Part shown: positions 1-12,900 of the stretch, in pieces
Layout: the number at the start of each line of letters is the position of its first letter
Numbering within the stretch: position 1 is the first letter of the stretch
Assembly (NCBI RefSeq): GCF_901709675.1
Contig: NC_051098.1
Coordinates: 12,431,918-12,495,917 of the forward strand
DNA from: Syngnathus acus
Lineage: Eukaryota > Chordata > Actinopteri > Syngnathiformes > Syngnathidae
Direction of reading: 5' to 3'
DNA length: 64,000 nucleotides
The notes under the pieces: generated by a model
Database searches by the model: none
What the model was told of the DNA's origin: nothing
Seen by the model: the letters and a program-made list of their open reading frames with translations, nothing else
Translations under genes and position numbers: made by a program

Positions 1-3000
1 CTGTGACATTGACAAAGCTTCCTAATGAACTCCAGCCATTGGCATACTTTGAATTCCAAGTAAGTCAAGCAGAGTTGCGTTAACTAGCGGAGAAAATGAA
101 GGGATGATGTGGTGCCATGTGTCGCTACAAATTTTTTTTAATACCGGGTCAGTCTCGTTGAGGCCAATATATTGTAAACAAATGTGGGTGGATGCTTTAT
201 TAAGATGCAAAATAGCAATCATGTGACGCCAACTAGCAAATAGGATGCGAAAGGCTGCCTGCTGGGAGGGGGCGGGGCTATTCCGTGCCAGTCAAAGAAT
301 ACCATTTGAAATGTGAGAATCCCGGCTTTCCGTGCTAGTTTCCTTCACATTCTTGTTTGCGGGGAGCGGCGGCGGCGCCGCGTCTTTGACAGCAATCAAA
401 GAGCTCAGACTGGTGCAAAGAAGCGCCCCCGTTGCGCTCAGGAGGTGTTTGAAGGCACGGAGAAGGCGGCGCCGCCGCCACCTTCGTTTCAAGGGAAGGA
501 AACTTGGCTGTGTGATTGCAGTCTTTATTTCTGTTGTTTACCTCGACGAGGCGCATCTGCGGCACTGTGAAGGGTCGCGACACCGCCCTGCTGTGGAAAT
601 CTGTGAATAATTAAGGACCCCCCCTCCCCTCAAAAAAAGAGCTTAGTAAATGTCTATAGATGTTGGATGCAGAAGCCCCATACGTGCCAGTCGATCTGAT
701 GACCCGTGCATCCGTGGCTCCAACCGATAAAAGTGCAGCCGCTAATTGGCTTCTGCGGCCAGCGCAAACCTACAAAGCGCTTTCGTTACCCGCTTGTTCC
801 GGGAGCCTCGTATATAACACGCCGGTCTTTGTACGGACGTGCGTACGCATACGGACTCCCGCTACGTGGGACGCGGGGACCCCCGCCGCGTCGGGAGTGA
901 CGTCTGGCGCGTCGCCGGCAAACAACGACGTGGCCGCTAATGGCTCCCTGGCGTCGTCTTCTCTGGGGTGAGGCATGACCGCTTCAAATGTCACCGTACG
1001 CCTCCGACCTTTTAAGGACCTGGAATTAATCAGAGGAAAAATTGCGCCTTCCATCCTAAATGGCAGGAAGCGTCACCTTTGATCCGAGTCTTGATGGAAT
1101 CGTCTGTGCCATTGAGCGGCGGGCGCAATGTAGAAATGGCCATTTAGGTTTCCGTCCCCCCTCGGGGGGCGAGGAACACATTATCCTTTTAAGATACGGT
1201 GCTCTCGTGTCTGTGTAATTTATAGCTTTGAAGCATCTAATGTGCTGATAAAGAGCTTCGTTTTGGCCAAAGGCAAACATTATCGGAGCGTCAAATAGTT
1301 GATTGTCTTGGCGGGTTCAAACACAAATGGTGGAGCAACACATGTTGAGAGACAATATAGCAAAACTCACAGGCAAATCTTTTACGATCTGTTGTGAAAC
1401 TCTTCTTTGTTTATCTCTAAGTCTGTGTTATACTGCCCCCTGGTGGCCACGGTCCACAGACCAGAAGGCTTTGTCGTATATTATGTTCGATTGCTAAATC
1501 TGAGCATCGACTTGATGGATGGATTGTTTATTGTTAGCCATTGCGTTAATGGTGTCCATGTTGCTGCCAGAAAACAAAATAGTAAAAAAAAAACTAAACA
1601 AGGTCAGTTGTTGACCAAATGTCTTCGAAGATAGTACAGGTCTTCCCGAAGTGAGTGTGCTCTGTTTGCAGCGTGTTTAATTTAAAAGAGCAAGCAATTA
1701 GTATTGATTCATAGCTGTCTCCAGATAAGATTTACACCAGATAACAATCATGTAACGGAGGCATGATTCCAAAAAGTACCGACTAAGCACGCCAGGCATC
1801 ATTTTAATGACGTATAGATTGCCGATGACACAGCGTGAAGCTCTTCTCATCACTCCTCTTGCTTCAATACGGTTCATCTTCTCCCTCGTAGCCTCCCCGC
1901 CCATCCTCAGCATCCTTATCGATGCTCTCCGCTGGTGGCAAAATATTTTGATGTTGTACTCGAGAAGATGTTTTGTGTGAAGGTAACCCCCCCGCCATAA
2001 ATGAAGGATTACTGTCTTACTTCTTTTTTTCACCCGGTGTTTTGGACCACATGTATCTGTTGTTCTACTCAACCTAAGATGGTGGTGACTACTTTCTTCC
2101 ACGTTCTGGCTGAGTGGTCACAGCCCATTGAATTATTTGCTAATTGTCAGCTGGAATGGCTATTGATTGTGCGTTGGGCGTATGGACGGCCGCAATCTGG
2201 CGCAATAAAAGGCGGCACTAAAGCATTGTGAAATGGAAATGCATGCCGATGATGCACAAAGAGTGCGGGGATCACCGCTGCCTCGTCCTTGCCGTGTAGG
2301 TCACGAGATCTCGTCCCTTCCGCCATCAATACTGTTGACACAACTCCGGCTTACACGGAGCTCCGGATTACCAGTCGCCTCATTAGCTTTGTTCCTTTGC
2401 CTGAAAGATTAACCTCGTGGCGACGCAAACAAGCGCGACCTCGAGTAACGCAATCGGACAAGTAGGAAAATTGGCATGATTCTGTTTGTCTGATGTGCTT
2501 TCCACCGCAGAACACGGCCAGCCACAGCTCCGTTAGCTTGAAACCATAACGCTGCCTTCAAACACTGAATTAAAACCTAACTGAGGTTTACAGTGTTCAT
2601 TTGAAAGGCTAATCTGAACAAGATCAGGGTTAATCTGACTTCAAATTTAGATCTAGTTTGTCTTGTTTGTGTTATGCCCACATTTGTTGTTTGTTAGCAA
2701 GCCCGCGCGCTCGCGTTAGCTTACCTTGTTGTGGTTCCGCCTCCGCTTTGAATGAAATCCTCCCGTTAGCGTGTGACATGGGCCTGGTGTAAAGCTAAAC
2801 AGTATGCAAGCGCAGTGAGCCAGAGAGCCTATTACAGATGCGGCTAACACAATTACTCGCACCGTAACGCAATTAACGCAAATTGGATTGCCAAATAAGC
2901 GAGCGAGGCCTGTCACGCCGCCTCCGCCTCCCGAGATGTAGCAGCCTCAGCGGGACGACGCCAGGGCAAGTCGGAGCTGCGATAAATCTCCGACTCGTAA

Positions 3001-6000
3001 ACGGGAGTGAATTTGTTGCGTCGTTGCTGTGTGCTGGCGTGCTTTCGTATGTATGTAAATTGATTGATTGTGTACGCAAGTGCAATGTGGCGGTGATTCG
3101 TCACGTCAGCGGTGCTGCTTGAAAGATTTCAACGTTTTTTGGGGATGAGTCTGTGCTCTCAAATATCTTTTTCTACGAACAGCAAAATCGGTCGTTGTTT
3201 AAGAGAACAATAAGTCGTTGACAATTTTGTGCTCGTAATGACCGAGGTTAGAGTTCATGAAAAAAAACCAAAAGAACTAAAATGGCGTTTTGCACGTTTT
3301 GCTTGAATTAGGACAAATAGATTTTACCAAGGCAAACTTTTGCACAGGAACCCTACCTGTATAATATGTACTCTCCTTCCAGAGTTCAGATCAATAAAGT
3401 GATCAATAAATGTCTCCTCAGGTGATTTAGCACATCAACTTGAATCCAGGCTTCACAGGTCTTCGGGTTGGGCTATAGTGACCTTTGGTGTCTCATGGAC
3501 TGGATGAGTGAAGCTTCTCGCCATATGGCCAACGTCTCGCCACTGAGCTACAGTGGAGGTGTTGGATTTGACCCTCTCGGCCGGTATCGATCCAAGGGAA
3601 AGATGATCCGAGCGAGCCGTTCGGAGCTCGGCAGAGGGCTCAAAAAGCAACCCGCCCCTGCGCATTGCCGCTCGTAAAAAAAGCCGCAATCGTGTATGAT
3701 TTACAGCGGCGTGAGCTCGGTTTTTTTGTTGTCTTTTAAGATTTCCATTTGCTGCCTGTGTCGCGCAGGCGGCTCTGCATCTGCAGCACATGAGCGCACA
3801 TGGCTGATGGGTGGGGCTCTGTCACAAGCTGCACAAATGCTGCATTTTAATCCTCTTTGTATCTCTACGGCATGCAAACATATTAGCATTAAAAAAACAT
3901 TTTGTTTTTGCTGTTAATGCAAAAAAAAAACTACCAATATTCCTCAAAAATGTGTCAAGCTTCAAGTTTGTAGTGGTGGTTCAAAGATGTTATTCATTCA
4001 GTCATTTGTTGGTGCTTGGCTCTCAGCCCTTCTTCCCTCTCGGCCACGGTCACATGATCACACCGGCAAGTCAGAGAAGAGGCGCACATCTCCCGCCGAG
4101 TGCTTCATTAAAACGCCGACTGACACCTTTTTATAAGCTCCTAACTACTCGCTCGCCCCTTATTGCCAATCCAATTATGGAGCAAAACAATAAAAAAGGA
4201 AAAGACGCAGCGCTGTCAAATATAGGCTGGCGCATAATTTAAATTGATAGCGGGAAAAAAAGGGGCCATTAATGGTTACAAGAAGATTGACGCAGAAGAC
4301 TACAGCAAGAGCTGCTGCAGGGCTTTGGTGCTCGTGTGTAAAGTGTGCCACTCACCTTATGTACTGTACGTGTGTGTGTATGCGTGTGTATGTGTGTGAT
4401 ATCCATTCTGTTAAACAGCACTCCAAGGATTATCCTTCCCAGCGGAAGGTCAATACCTCAATATCATTGGAGTGAACACACTGTACTCATGCACGCTCTG
4501 CAAGGTATTTTAGTTTAATAATGTCAAATGTTATTCATCCAAAATACATAAATATGAATAATATAAGTGCATGATACAATATTGCCACAAGAGCTTGGCT
4601 GCCAGCTGTACAAAATAAATACCGAGATTTCTGAATGTGAATGTTTATCTCTTATTCCATGAGCGCATTATTAATTGGAATCTCGTTTTTTTGACACAAA
4701 CTGAAAATTGGATTCATCCCCCTTCAAATAATATTCATAATTTTCAAAGGCAAAGGGCGCGCACTTGATTGTTCGCTATTGTACATTGTACGCTTCACGT
4801 GCCTGGTTGTGAAAGGCAACCCGAGCTAATATGGTTTTCATTTCCCCTTCTCCGACCTGCGGGTTCACGCAGACGTCATAAATAGAATCTGGGCTCTGGG
4901 TTGGAGCTGACTGGTCTGGCGAGTCGACTGTTTCCAAGACGACCACTTCAAAATATGCTAGCCAGCGCTAATTCAAAGTGACACCTTTGCCCGGGACTCC
5001 CGAGACCAATGAACCCTTAGGCCACCAAAACAGTATCGCATTTCCTCGATTGTACCTCTTGAGGGCAAGCGGCATAGCGACAGGGAGCGAGAGGACGGCG
5101 TATGTTCCAAACTCTACAGTGATGTCACCCTCTCCAGAAGCTAATGTAGCATCAGAAGCTAGCTAACAGGAGTTGTCAGATTTCCCGTTTGTGCCGCAGG
5201 GTACAGCCATTACTTTTGTGGCATGATGCTATCTGGCTAGTGCATGTTTGAACAGAAACGTTAGCGCATTCTCAAATTCAGTGTTAGTTTTGAATGAGTG
5301 CTGTAATGCCACACTATTCACAGTGGAAAGGGACCAAAACCTGCCACACAATGTTTAAAACATAAATACGATCGTAATACCACCAATTTATTGATGGGGT
5401 CATTCTACAGGGAGTCTACTTTCGCTAACAGGCTAGCTTAGCTTACACTGCCTTCAAATGTAGCCTCCAAAAGAAAGGTTGGTGGTTTAATTTCAGTCTC
5501 ATCAGCCTCAAACATTTGTAGGAGTCTTTTGAATTCCATCCTGCCTTCACACGTAGGTTTACATTTCCGTTTTGCTCGACTTCCTCTTTCTCCCCCAAAG
5601 TACAGAAGGCACCAGCTCTGTAACAAAATCTGTGCTGCCTTCCCGCCAACACTGGCAGGAAATCAATCCCTGCCCTCCTCTTCCCCCATTTTCCTCCCAT
5701 CTTCCTCCCGCCTTCTGGCTGTAAAGTGTCCACTCCAGACTTGAGCGCAGCCGTCACGCTGGGCGTCGGGCCTTATCGGAGTGGGCACAAAATCCCGCGG
5801 GCGCATTGTTCATCTGTATCAGCCAGCTCGGCATTCGGCGCGCCCAAGGCACGTGCCAAGCCAAAATCCGTGAACCAAATCGGCCGCCCCCCTCTCGAAA
5901 AACACACTTGTAAGCGTCAACGAGAAGTGATGATGCGGGCGAACGCATCCTTAACCGTAGCCACGACGGCTGCGGCGCGTCATTATTTATTATGCAAATG

Positions 6001-7132
6001 AGTACCATTTGCGACTCAATTAAGTGATGAGAAAAGCTGTCGCTCGGCGTCTCCCTTTGTTTCCCGTATTTTTCTTTGCTTTTCAGCACATTACGGTAAT
6101 GAAGCCATTACTTCTTCAAGTGAATGCTAATGAGTTTTTAGCTAACATTTTAATGAGCTATACATTACCCCAACGCAGGGATTAGGCTGCAGTGTGAGCA
6201 TTTGCTGCCTGCGAAGGGGAGAGGTCCATTAAGACTTAATTATATTGTTTCTCAGGAGTGACATTAGTTTTTGTTTTTTTGTTGTTGTTTTTTCTGGGAC
6301 AGGCCTGCGTAATCAAAAGCTTCAATTACTACCGCCATCATGAAGACCGATGTCTCAAACTTTTCACACCAAGCGCGATCAGAAAGTTAACGGTTCTCCA
6401 AGTACGACCTTCACGACAACATTCAGATAAAGTAGGCCAAAAAGTATCAAAATTGATTTTATTGTAATACACAGTCGCATGATGGTTGTTCGAGTTAGTC
6501 AATTATTCCTTTAGCCAATGTAGGCGGAGCCTAGTCTGATGATTACTTGAAGGATTTGCCTTGGAAAAAGCACACAAAGGCCCGTTGATGGCTGCATGCA
6601 TTTGTCTTTATTGTCCAAATGGGCAGAATCTGTTGTTTGCATTTCACACCATCCGTGTAAACAGAACCTCTCGAGTCTTCCGCCGCCTCGTCGCTTTGAC
6701 CTTCAGCGAGCATCCTTCTCATCACGCCGCCTTGTTGTCTATTGTCTCGCCTCTTTTCCATCAAAGCGAATATTCTCCTCCATCTTCCCTCCGAGGCATC
6801 TGCGTCTATAAAAGATGCGCATTTCATAGCATCATATCGCCACCGCCTCGTGAATGTCTCCCCGTCAGCCGTGCGCGTCTTCTCTTTACCGCGTTTGCCG
6901 CATCTTATCACTAAAGAAGTGACGGTGTTATTTACGGTCTCTGGGCTACGATGGAGGAGGATGGCGTCGGGAGATGCTATCGGGCGGCTCGGTGGGCCGC
7001 GGTTCATTGAGACGGCATCTGAAGTCAGAGTGATGACTGCAAATGATCCGGGGCGGTTTGTGTGGTGCAATATGTAACCCTTCGGTCAACTGTGAAAAGC
7101 CCTGTGCGGGTACGTGCGTCTTCTTTCTAATC

Positions 7133-7420
7133 CTCAAAACACGGCCTTATTTTGTCGCAACAACGGTACGTGGCTAGCTAGCTAGCTAGCTTTGACACAA
7201 GGATGTCAGTGAAACTGGGAGTCATACTTATCACAGGTTAACAGAACTTATCACGTAAATTATCATACCGTGAAAGCTACTGCCTCAAAACATGGCCTTA
7301 TTTTGTTGTAGGCATGTGGCTAGCTAGCTAACTAGCTAGGTTTGATAGCTAGCTAGCTTTGACACAAAGAAGTCAGCGAAACTGGGAGTCAACCTTATTT
7401 CAGGTTAACAACAGAACTTA
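7133..7420. repeat. Imperfect tandem duplication, about 120-135 bp unit, with CTAG runs
   Basis: Copy 1 (about 7133-7250) and copy 2 (about 7284-7420) share CTCAAAACAYGGCCTTATTT, a GCTAGCTAGCTAG run, TTTGACACAA and GAAACTGGGAGTCA. The second copy has an extra CTAG block. They are clearly related but have diverged by small indels. Confidence 0.8.
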
Positions 7421-9239
7421 GTGAGGTAGGGGCAAACAGATTGAGCCACTATTAGCTGCCTTCAGCATGGAGACGGGGCGCGAATAGCGACAGCACGCTG
7501 GTGTGTTTTGTTTGCTGACATATATACGGGCTGCCTCCTCTCAGGGCGGAATTGAAAACAACGTGAGGCTGACGCAACGGTGTGTCAAATTTAGTCAATT
7601 CTGCATGTTTGTGGAAGGCCACTTCCTGTTCAAATTCAGTTATCTCAAGGTCAGGGGTCACCAGCTTGTCCAACAAGGCCTGCGACCCTGCTCACCACCA
7701 ACATACTACGTCTATTTTTTCTTTTTGCATTTTGAAGGTGTCCTCTGTGAACTTGTGCTTGAGGTCCTATCCTGTGACCAAATGGCTTTGTCAGCACTTT
7801 TCTTGGTAGGAAGGATGCCTCGGTCGAGGCTGCCCACTCATCTTACTGACGGGCAATGTCATGGCCACCGCGTGAGTAATGTTAGGTGTGGCACAACTAA
7901 TAGCTGCATCTCCTCCACATTCTCCATTTTCCACTGGTTTTCTTGTTGTCCCGGTGCTTTTGTATCATCATTTTGTAATGATGCAAACATTGCGTGGGAG
8001 TCCAATTTTGGCAGGCAACCCCCACCTGCCCCTTGGGCAGCTCCACGGTGTCTCCAGTTCAAGGTGATGTTGCAGAGGAACTGCCTTCTTCAAAGCAACC
8101 CACTCCTCTCAGAAAAAAGGCCTAAAAAAATGTAAGGCGATTAGCACTTCTCAGATACGGCTCCTGTTTAGCCCCAAGCCCGATCCGCCGATAACGCTTG
8201 CCAACACGAGGGGGGGGTCAATGCAACCAAATATATAAATATTAATAAACCAAGAGGCAGAGTTTGGGGGGGTGCAGGCGGCTCTCCTCGGACTCAGTGG
8301 GAGGCAATGTGTTGTTGCGATTGTTTCACGGGAACGCAATTATGCTTCATCTAGGTCTGGATGCCTTCAGGGCCACCAAGCGGGAGCGCTGCGAGAGTTC
8401 CAAGTACTTTGTTCTTGGAAAACAAAAGCCAGAGAAAATTTCAGATTAAGGCTTCAAGACGGGGTTACGGGTTGCCATCTGGATTTGAATACAATTTGGT
8501 TTTCACATCAAAGTCCGGGTTTGGGTTTTCATATTTTCCTTTTCACCAGATGTTGGCTTTACTGCCAAGGCTCGGGTGCATCTCAGTAGATTCGATTAGA
8601 TTAGATTAGCGTTCAATCATCCACCTAATGTGTGTTTGTGACTCGACTCCCTTGGGTGCCATCAGGACGGAATGGAGGGGAACAATTAAACGCAAACAAC
8701 ATATTGTGTGTGTGTGTGTGGCCATGCTTTTAACCACGGGGGTTCATTCATGGATAAAGCAAACAAAAGTGGAGGAGGGGGCGGGGCAGCATACGGCAAG
8801 AGGGGGTCGGGGACGGTCCTGTGGCTAATTCCCTTCCACGTCCTGCTACCTTCTGTGTGTTTTGCATGGAGTACCTTCATTTGCATTCCAAGTCCCCTTT
8901 TCCAGCCCGGCGTAATTGCCTTGAAAGCTTCCCCTCGCCTCGACCCGCTAGAAATAAATACGAGGCGCGCATCTCCGCCGAGAGGCTAAAAAGGGCGCGG
9001 ACGCCAGTTATCCCCTCTTACAAGCGCTTTGGAATCGACATGAGGATCTGTGGCCGCCCCTTCATCAAGCGACTTCCAACAGGCGTGGACAAGGCACTCC
9101 TCATCCATCACAGGCGCAATGGGGGATTCCCCAAGTGGCATTCCTGGGATTAGTGTGGGGGGGGTGGCGATTGAGAGCAGCGAGAGGAGGTCACGGCGAC
9201 CCCCCCACCTTCCCCAGAGTGGCACTATGGATTCCTTAA

Positions 9240-9370
9240 GTCCTTATCTAAACCTTAGTTAGGCTTTCAAACGAGGGATTCGGACAAGGTTTCAATTTAG
9301 GGTTTGAAGTCAAGGTTAAGGTTTCAAACCATAGCTGGGGTGCAAATTAGGGCTTTAACTGGTACCCACT
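9240..9370 (+). repeat. Degenerate telomere-like repeat patch
   Basis: Contains TTAGGGTTTGAAG, AAGGTTTCAAACC and similar words spaced by about 20 bp, a weak version of the satellite at 29223-36973. Confidence 0.5.
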
Positions 9371-9750
9371 AGCGATAGCAGCTATCGATATTGTCACTGC
9401 CATTTTTTTGCTGGAGTCTGTTGAACGGGGGGGAGGGGCTTGGTGTATGTGCGAGGCCCTCGTTAGCCGGCAGCTCGGGGGCTCTCCGTCTGTGTTTGTT
9501 CTGCACCCTCCGTCGGGACACCCATTAGCTCCAATTAGCTTTCCCGTAGCTCGCCTGGTCCCTGTGAAGTTGAAGCGGCTAATTCAACACTTAAAGGGCT
9601 CGGAGAATTCATCAAGTCTTGGATGAGCGATTCATCGATTTTCTCGGTCGATTGGTAGATATTAGTCGATTAGTGAGACGTGATGTGAGGAGCTCGTCGA
9701 CTAAGCTAGCCGCACGGCTGAAAAGGTTCTTTTCGCATCTTGCCTCGTAG

Positions 9751-9908
9751 TGCTGCGTGACGACTTCCGGCAAAACCCGACCGACGTGGTGGTGGCGGCG
9801 GGCGAGCCGGCCATCCTGGAGTGCGTTCCTCCCCGAGGTCACCCCGAGCCCACCATCTACTGGAAGAAGGACAAAGTGCGCATCGAGGACAAGGACGACA
9901 GAGTGACG
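9751..9908 (+). CDS. robo2: robo2 exon (first half of Ig2; equivalent to ROBO2 exon 3)
   Basis: Encodes [19 protein letters not shown] and the first Ig2 cysteine in [19 protein letters not shown]. The acceptor ends tcgtag and the donor is gtaagc. It starts with two bases of a split codon, so one base comes from an exon left of the window. It ends in phase 0. This is the first robo2 exon visible here; Ig1 was not found in 1-9750. Confidence 0.95.
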
Positions 9909-12900
9909 GTAAGCGCCCGAGCGAGCCCGACCCGCTCCAGGTCCGCCGACTCCAAACTCACGCCTCGTTTTGTCGTCGTAGATCCGCGGAGGCAAGCTGA
10001 TGATCTCCAACACCAAGAAAAGCGACGCCGGCATGTACATTTGCGTGGGCACCAACATGGTGGGAGAACGGGACAGCGAGACGGCACAAGTCACCGTGTT
10101 TGGTAAGATTGATTTCCGCTCGTGATCTCGAAACACCGGCGTCCACCTTTTTCTCCGTTGACAGAGCGACCCAGCTTCGTTCGCCGGCCCATCAACCAAG
10201 TGGTGTTGGAGGACGAGACGGTGGAGTTCCGCTGCCAGGTGACCGGAGACCCCCAGCCCAACGTTCGCTGGAGGAAAGATGACGTTGACGTCCCTCGTGG
10301 GAGGTAAGACCATCTTTTCACCTTCCAAGTGGCCCACATTAGATGACCAACCAAGAAGGGCCAGATCCCAATTCAGTGATTTGTCCACAGGAAAGGTATC
10401 ATGGCTTGACTTTGATACGTATGAAAATGACACAGAATAGATGATTTTGCCTTTTGGAGGAGGCAAGCTGGCGCTTCAGCTGAGCAAACAAACACGGCCG
10501 TGAGCCAAACGCATCCCCCGTGCCAGGATACCATCGGAGGACCATTTCAATTGTTTTTCCGTGGTTGCAATTGCATAAGAACCCCGCGGGGAGTTGCAAA
10601 CAATTAAAACGACAATCTGGCACATGTCAGGGAAAAGATCCATAAACGGGAAATGAAGTTGTCAAGACATAACAGATGCTTTCTTTGAACGGCCCGCTGA
10701 TCTTATATGTTCCTCAGCGCGTCTCATTACGCGAGGACTATTATGGGAAGACGGAAAACAAAACGGCAGCGAAGGAGGCGGGGCTTGCATGAGACAGCTC
10801 CGCCTCCTCAAAATGGGCTGCGGACCTTTTGGGCTATTTTGATGGCGTCTTAAACATGCCAGTGAAAAAATAAGAATGGTCTTCTTTGAAGGGCAGTTTG
10901 TTTTATCTCAGTAGTACCTTCCACAGACAACGGGGCAGGAAAGTGCTTCTGTTGTCTCGGCACTTTCTTCGATTCACTCTGCCAACGATGTGTTGGATGA
11001 TTGTAGACGCGTGTGTACAGGAAGAGCAAAGTTGGCTGCGCTGTGCTCAGGCATTCCTGTGGTGGTGGAAAAGAGAGTTACGGGCCAACAAAGAGCTACT
11101 GTTCTCTTGTTGTGTCTGCTTCCATGTGGCCACGATGAGCTCGCTGGGGATTCTGATTCTAATTTGGAAGATGATGACAAATTTTGCCTTTGAGCTTTAA
11201 AAGCAAGTCAAGAACGAATGAGAAAGCCTTCATTTAAGTTAGGTTGGTAGTGTGAATGAAAGCAAAGACATTCTACAGATATGTGCTTTGTTTGTTTATT
11301 TATTTATTTATTTATTTATGTTAATGAATTTATTTATTATATTTTATTATATATTTTATTTATTTATTACTTATTTATTTTGCTGCAAAATTGTGAAGAA
11401 TACTTTGCTGTTGAGATTATTAAATCAAACAAAAAATAATCGAACAAATGAATAAAGGATGAAATCTATTTTTTTCCGAAGCAACTCCAAAAATAAAATT
11501 GCTTCGTTTTTAAATGGTGAATGTCAAAGAAAACAACAACAACAACGAACATAAAAACAATTCCAGAGGTTGGCGGGCGGCTCAGATTGAGTTTCCTGTA
11601 TGTGCGGCGGCACGTGCGTGCGTGAAGCTTTTCCAGCTCTGGACGAAATGGGGCGTACGGTTGCAAACTGCTGCCAGATGAAATTGTCCAGAGAATCAGC
11701 GGCGCTAAACGACGCTCGCGGTCGCTCGGCTTTTCAAAGAATAGCATCCATCACCTTTTTGAGATCCCCCCCTAACGTTGCTCTCGTGCGCCGCGTGACT
11801 CGTGAAAACACGCACGCATTATTGACTTTCATGGCCTCGTAAAAACACAAAGTGTGTTAGAAATACAGGCAGAAAAAAAAAAAAAAGTACCGTTCGAGTC
11901 GGTACACTTGACACTTGCCTTGTGTGTTTTTTTTGGTCAGAGGATGGACTGCGTAGCGTGTTGCCATCCTCAGCCTCATCTTCCTCGCTATCGTCATCAT
12001 CCAGCCTACGCAAAAGCACACAATGCCTTTCATGGAGTTTCTTCTGTGAAATGGCCTTCACGTCGCCATCTCAATTGTGTTATTCCGGCGGCAAACGCTT
12101 TTCAAGCAAAGCAAAGCGCCCCCCCACCCACTTCACCACATGCCTTTTACAATGCACACATATTTAATTACAGCGGGCCAATTGAAAGCACTTTTGTGTG
12201 CTTCCTGCACGCATTCAGTCAGACCCTGAGCCCCCCCCCATGCTCGCTTTATGAAGATGCACACTCTCTTGCAAAGAAAAAAAAAACACTCCATGAATAT
12301 TGAAGACATTTGCAGGGTTGCAAGCGAACGTCGTTGAATAATTGATCCGCCTCGCAATCTCCATTTGTCAGGATGAGCGGCGGCGGGCAGGAACCGGACT
12401 TTGTTTTATTTGTTTGGCAGATCTGACGCGCCATCCGTTTCGCCCGGCAGGTACGAAATCAAGTACGACAAGGACGACTACGTGCTGAGGGTGAGGAAAG
12501 CGTCCGTCGCCGACGAAGGCACCTTCAGCTGCACAGCGGAGAACCGCGTGGGCAAACTGGAGGCCTCCGCCACCCTCACCGTACGAGGTAACGCCAATTT
12601 GGGCTTGCTCTCTCGAGAATTTTTTCAGGGTGTCCCAAAACTTCTGATGCATTTTTTTGGTCTATATTGTGCAACACAACTTTTCAAGGATCACGCACAT
12701 TTGTCACCCGTTAAATAAACGGGGCAAAATCCAAATGTCAAGGTTTGCATCGACCGCTGACACCCGCAAGCCCACAGAGATGCCAGCAGTCTATGAATCC
12801 GTTTAATTATTTACAATTGTGAGGAGCCCCCCTCCCCACACACACACTTTGCCCCCCCCCCCCTTCCTCCTCCATGTTGCCTTTGCAATCATCCAGTCAC

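Larger units (their letters stand above)
1..9750 (+). other. robo2: robo2 intron between the Ig1 exon (off window) and Ig2
   Basis: No exon was recognised. I searched for Ig1 hallmarks and found none. The stretch contains GC-rich inverted segments near 360-490, a short palindrome at 3540-3556, AT-rich homeobox-like stretches (4166-4275, 4620-4870, 5960-6240), a tandem duplication at 7133-7420, a GT run near 8704 and degenerate telomere-like repeats at 9240-9370. Most open frames here look like chance. Confidence 0.7.

Noticed and set aside
3430-3600. Functional tRNA gene on the minus strand
   Set aside because: An A-box match exists, but no cloverleaf can be formed and the B-box-like word is on the wrong side.
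7503-8135. 210-codon open frame on the plus strand
   Set aside because: Cys/Phe/Ser-rich with no recognisable domain, no splice context and no match to Robo. Probably chance or a decayed repeat.
9612-10466. 284-codon open frame on the minus strand
   Set aside because: It lies opposite the robo2 Ig2-Ig3 exons and short introns; no family similarity. A shadow of GC-rich coding sequence.
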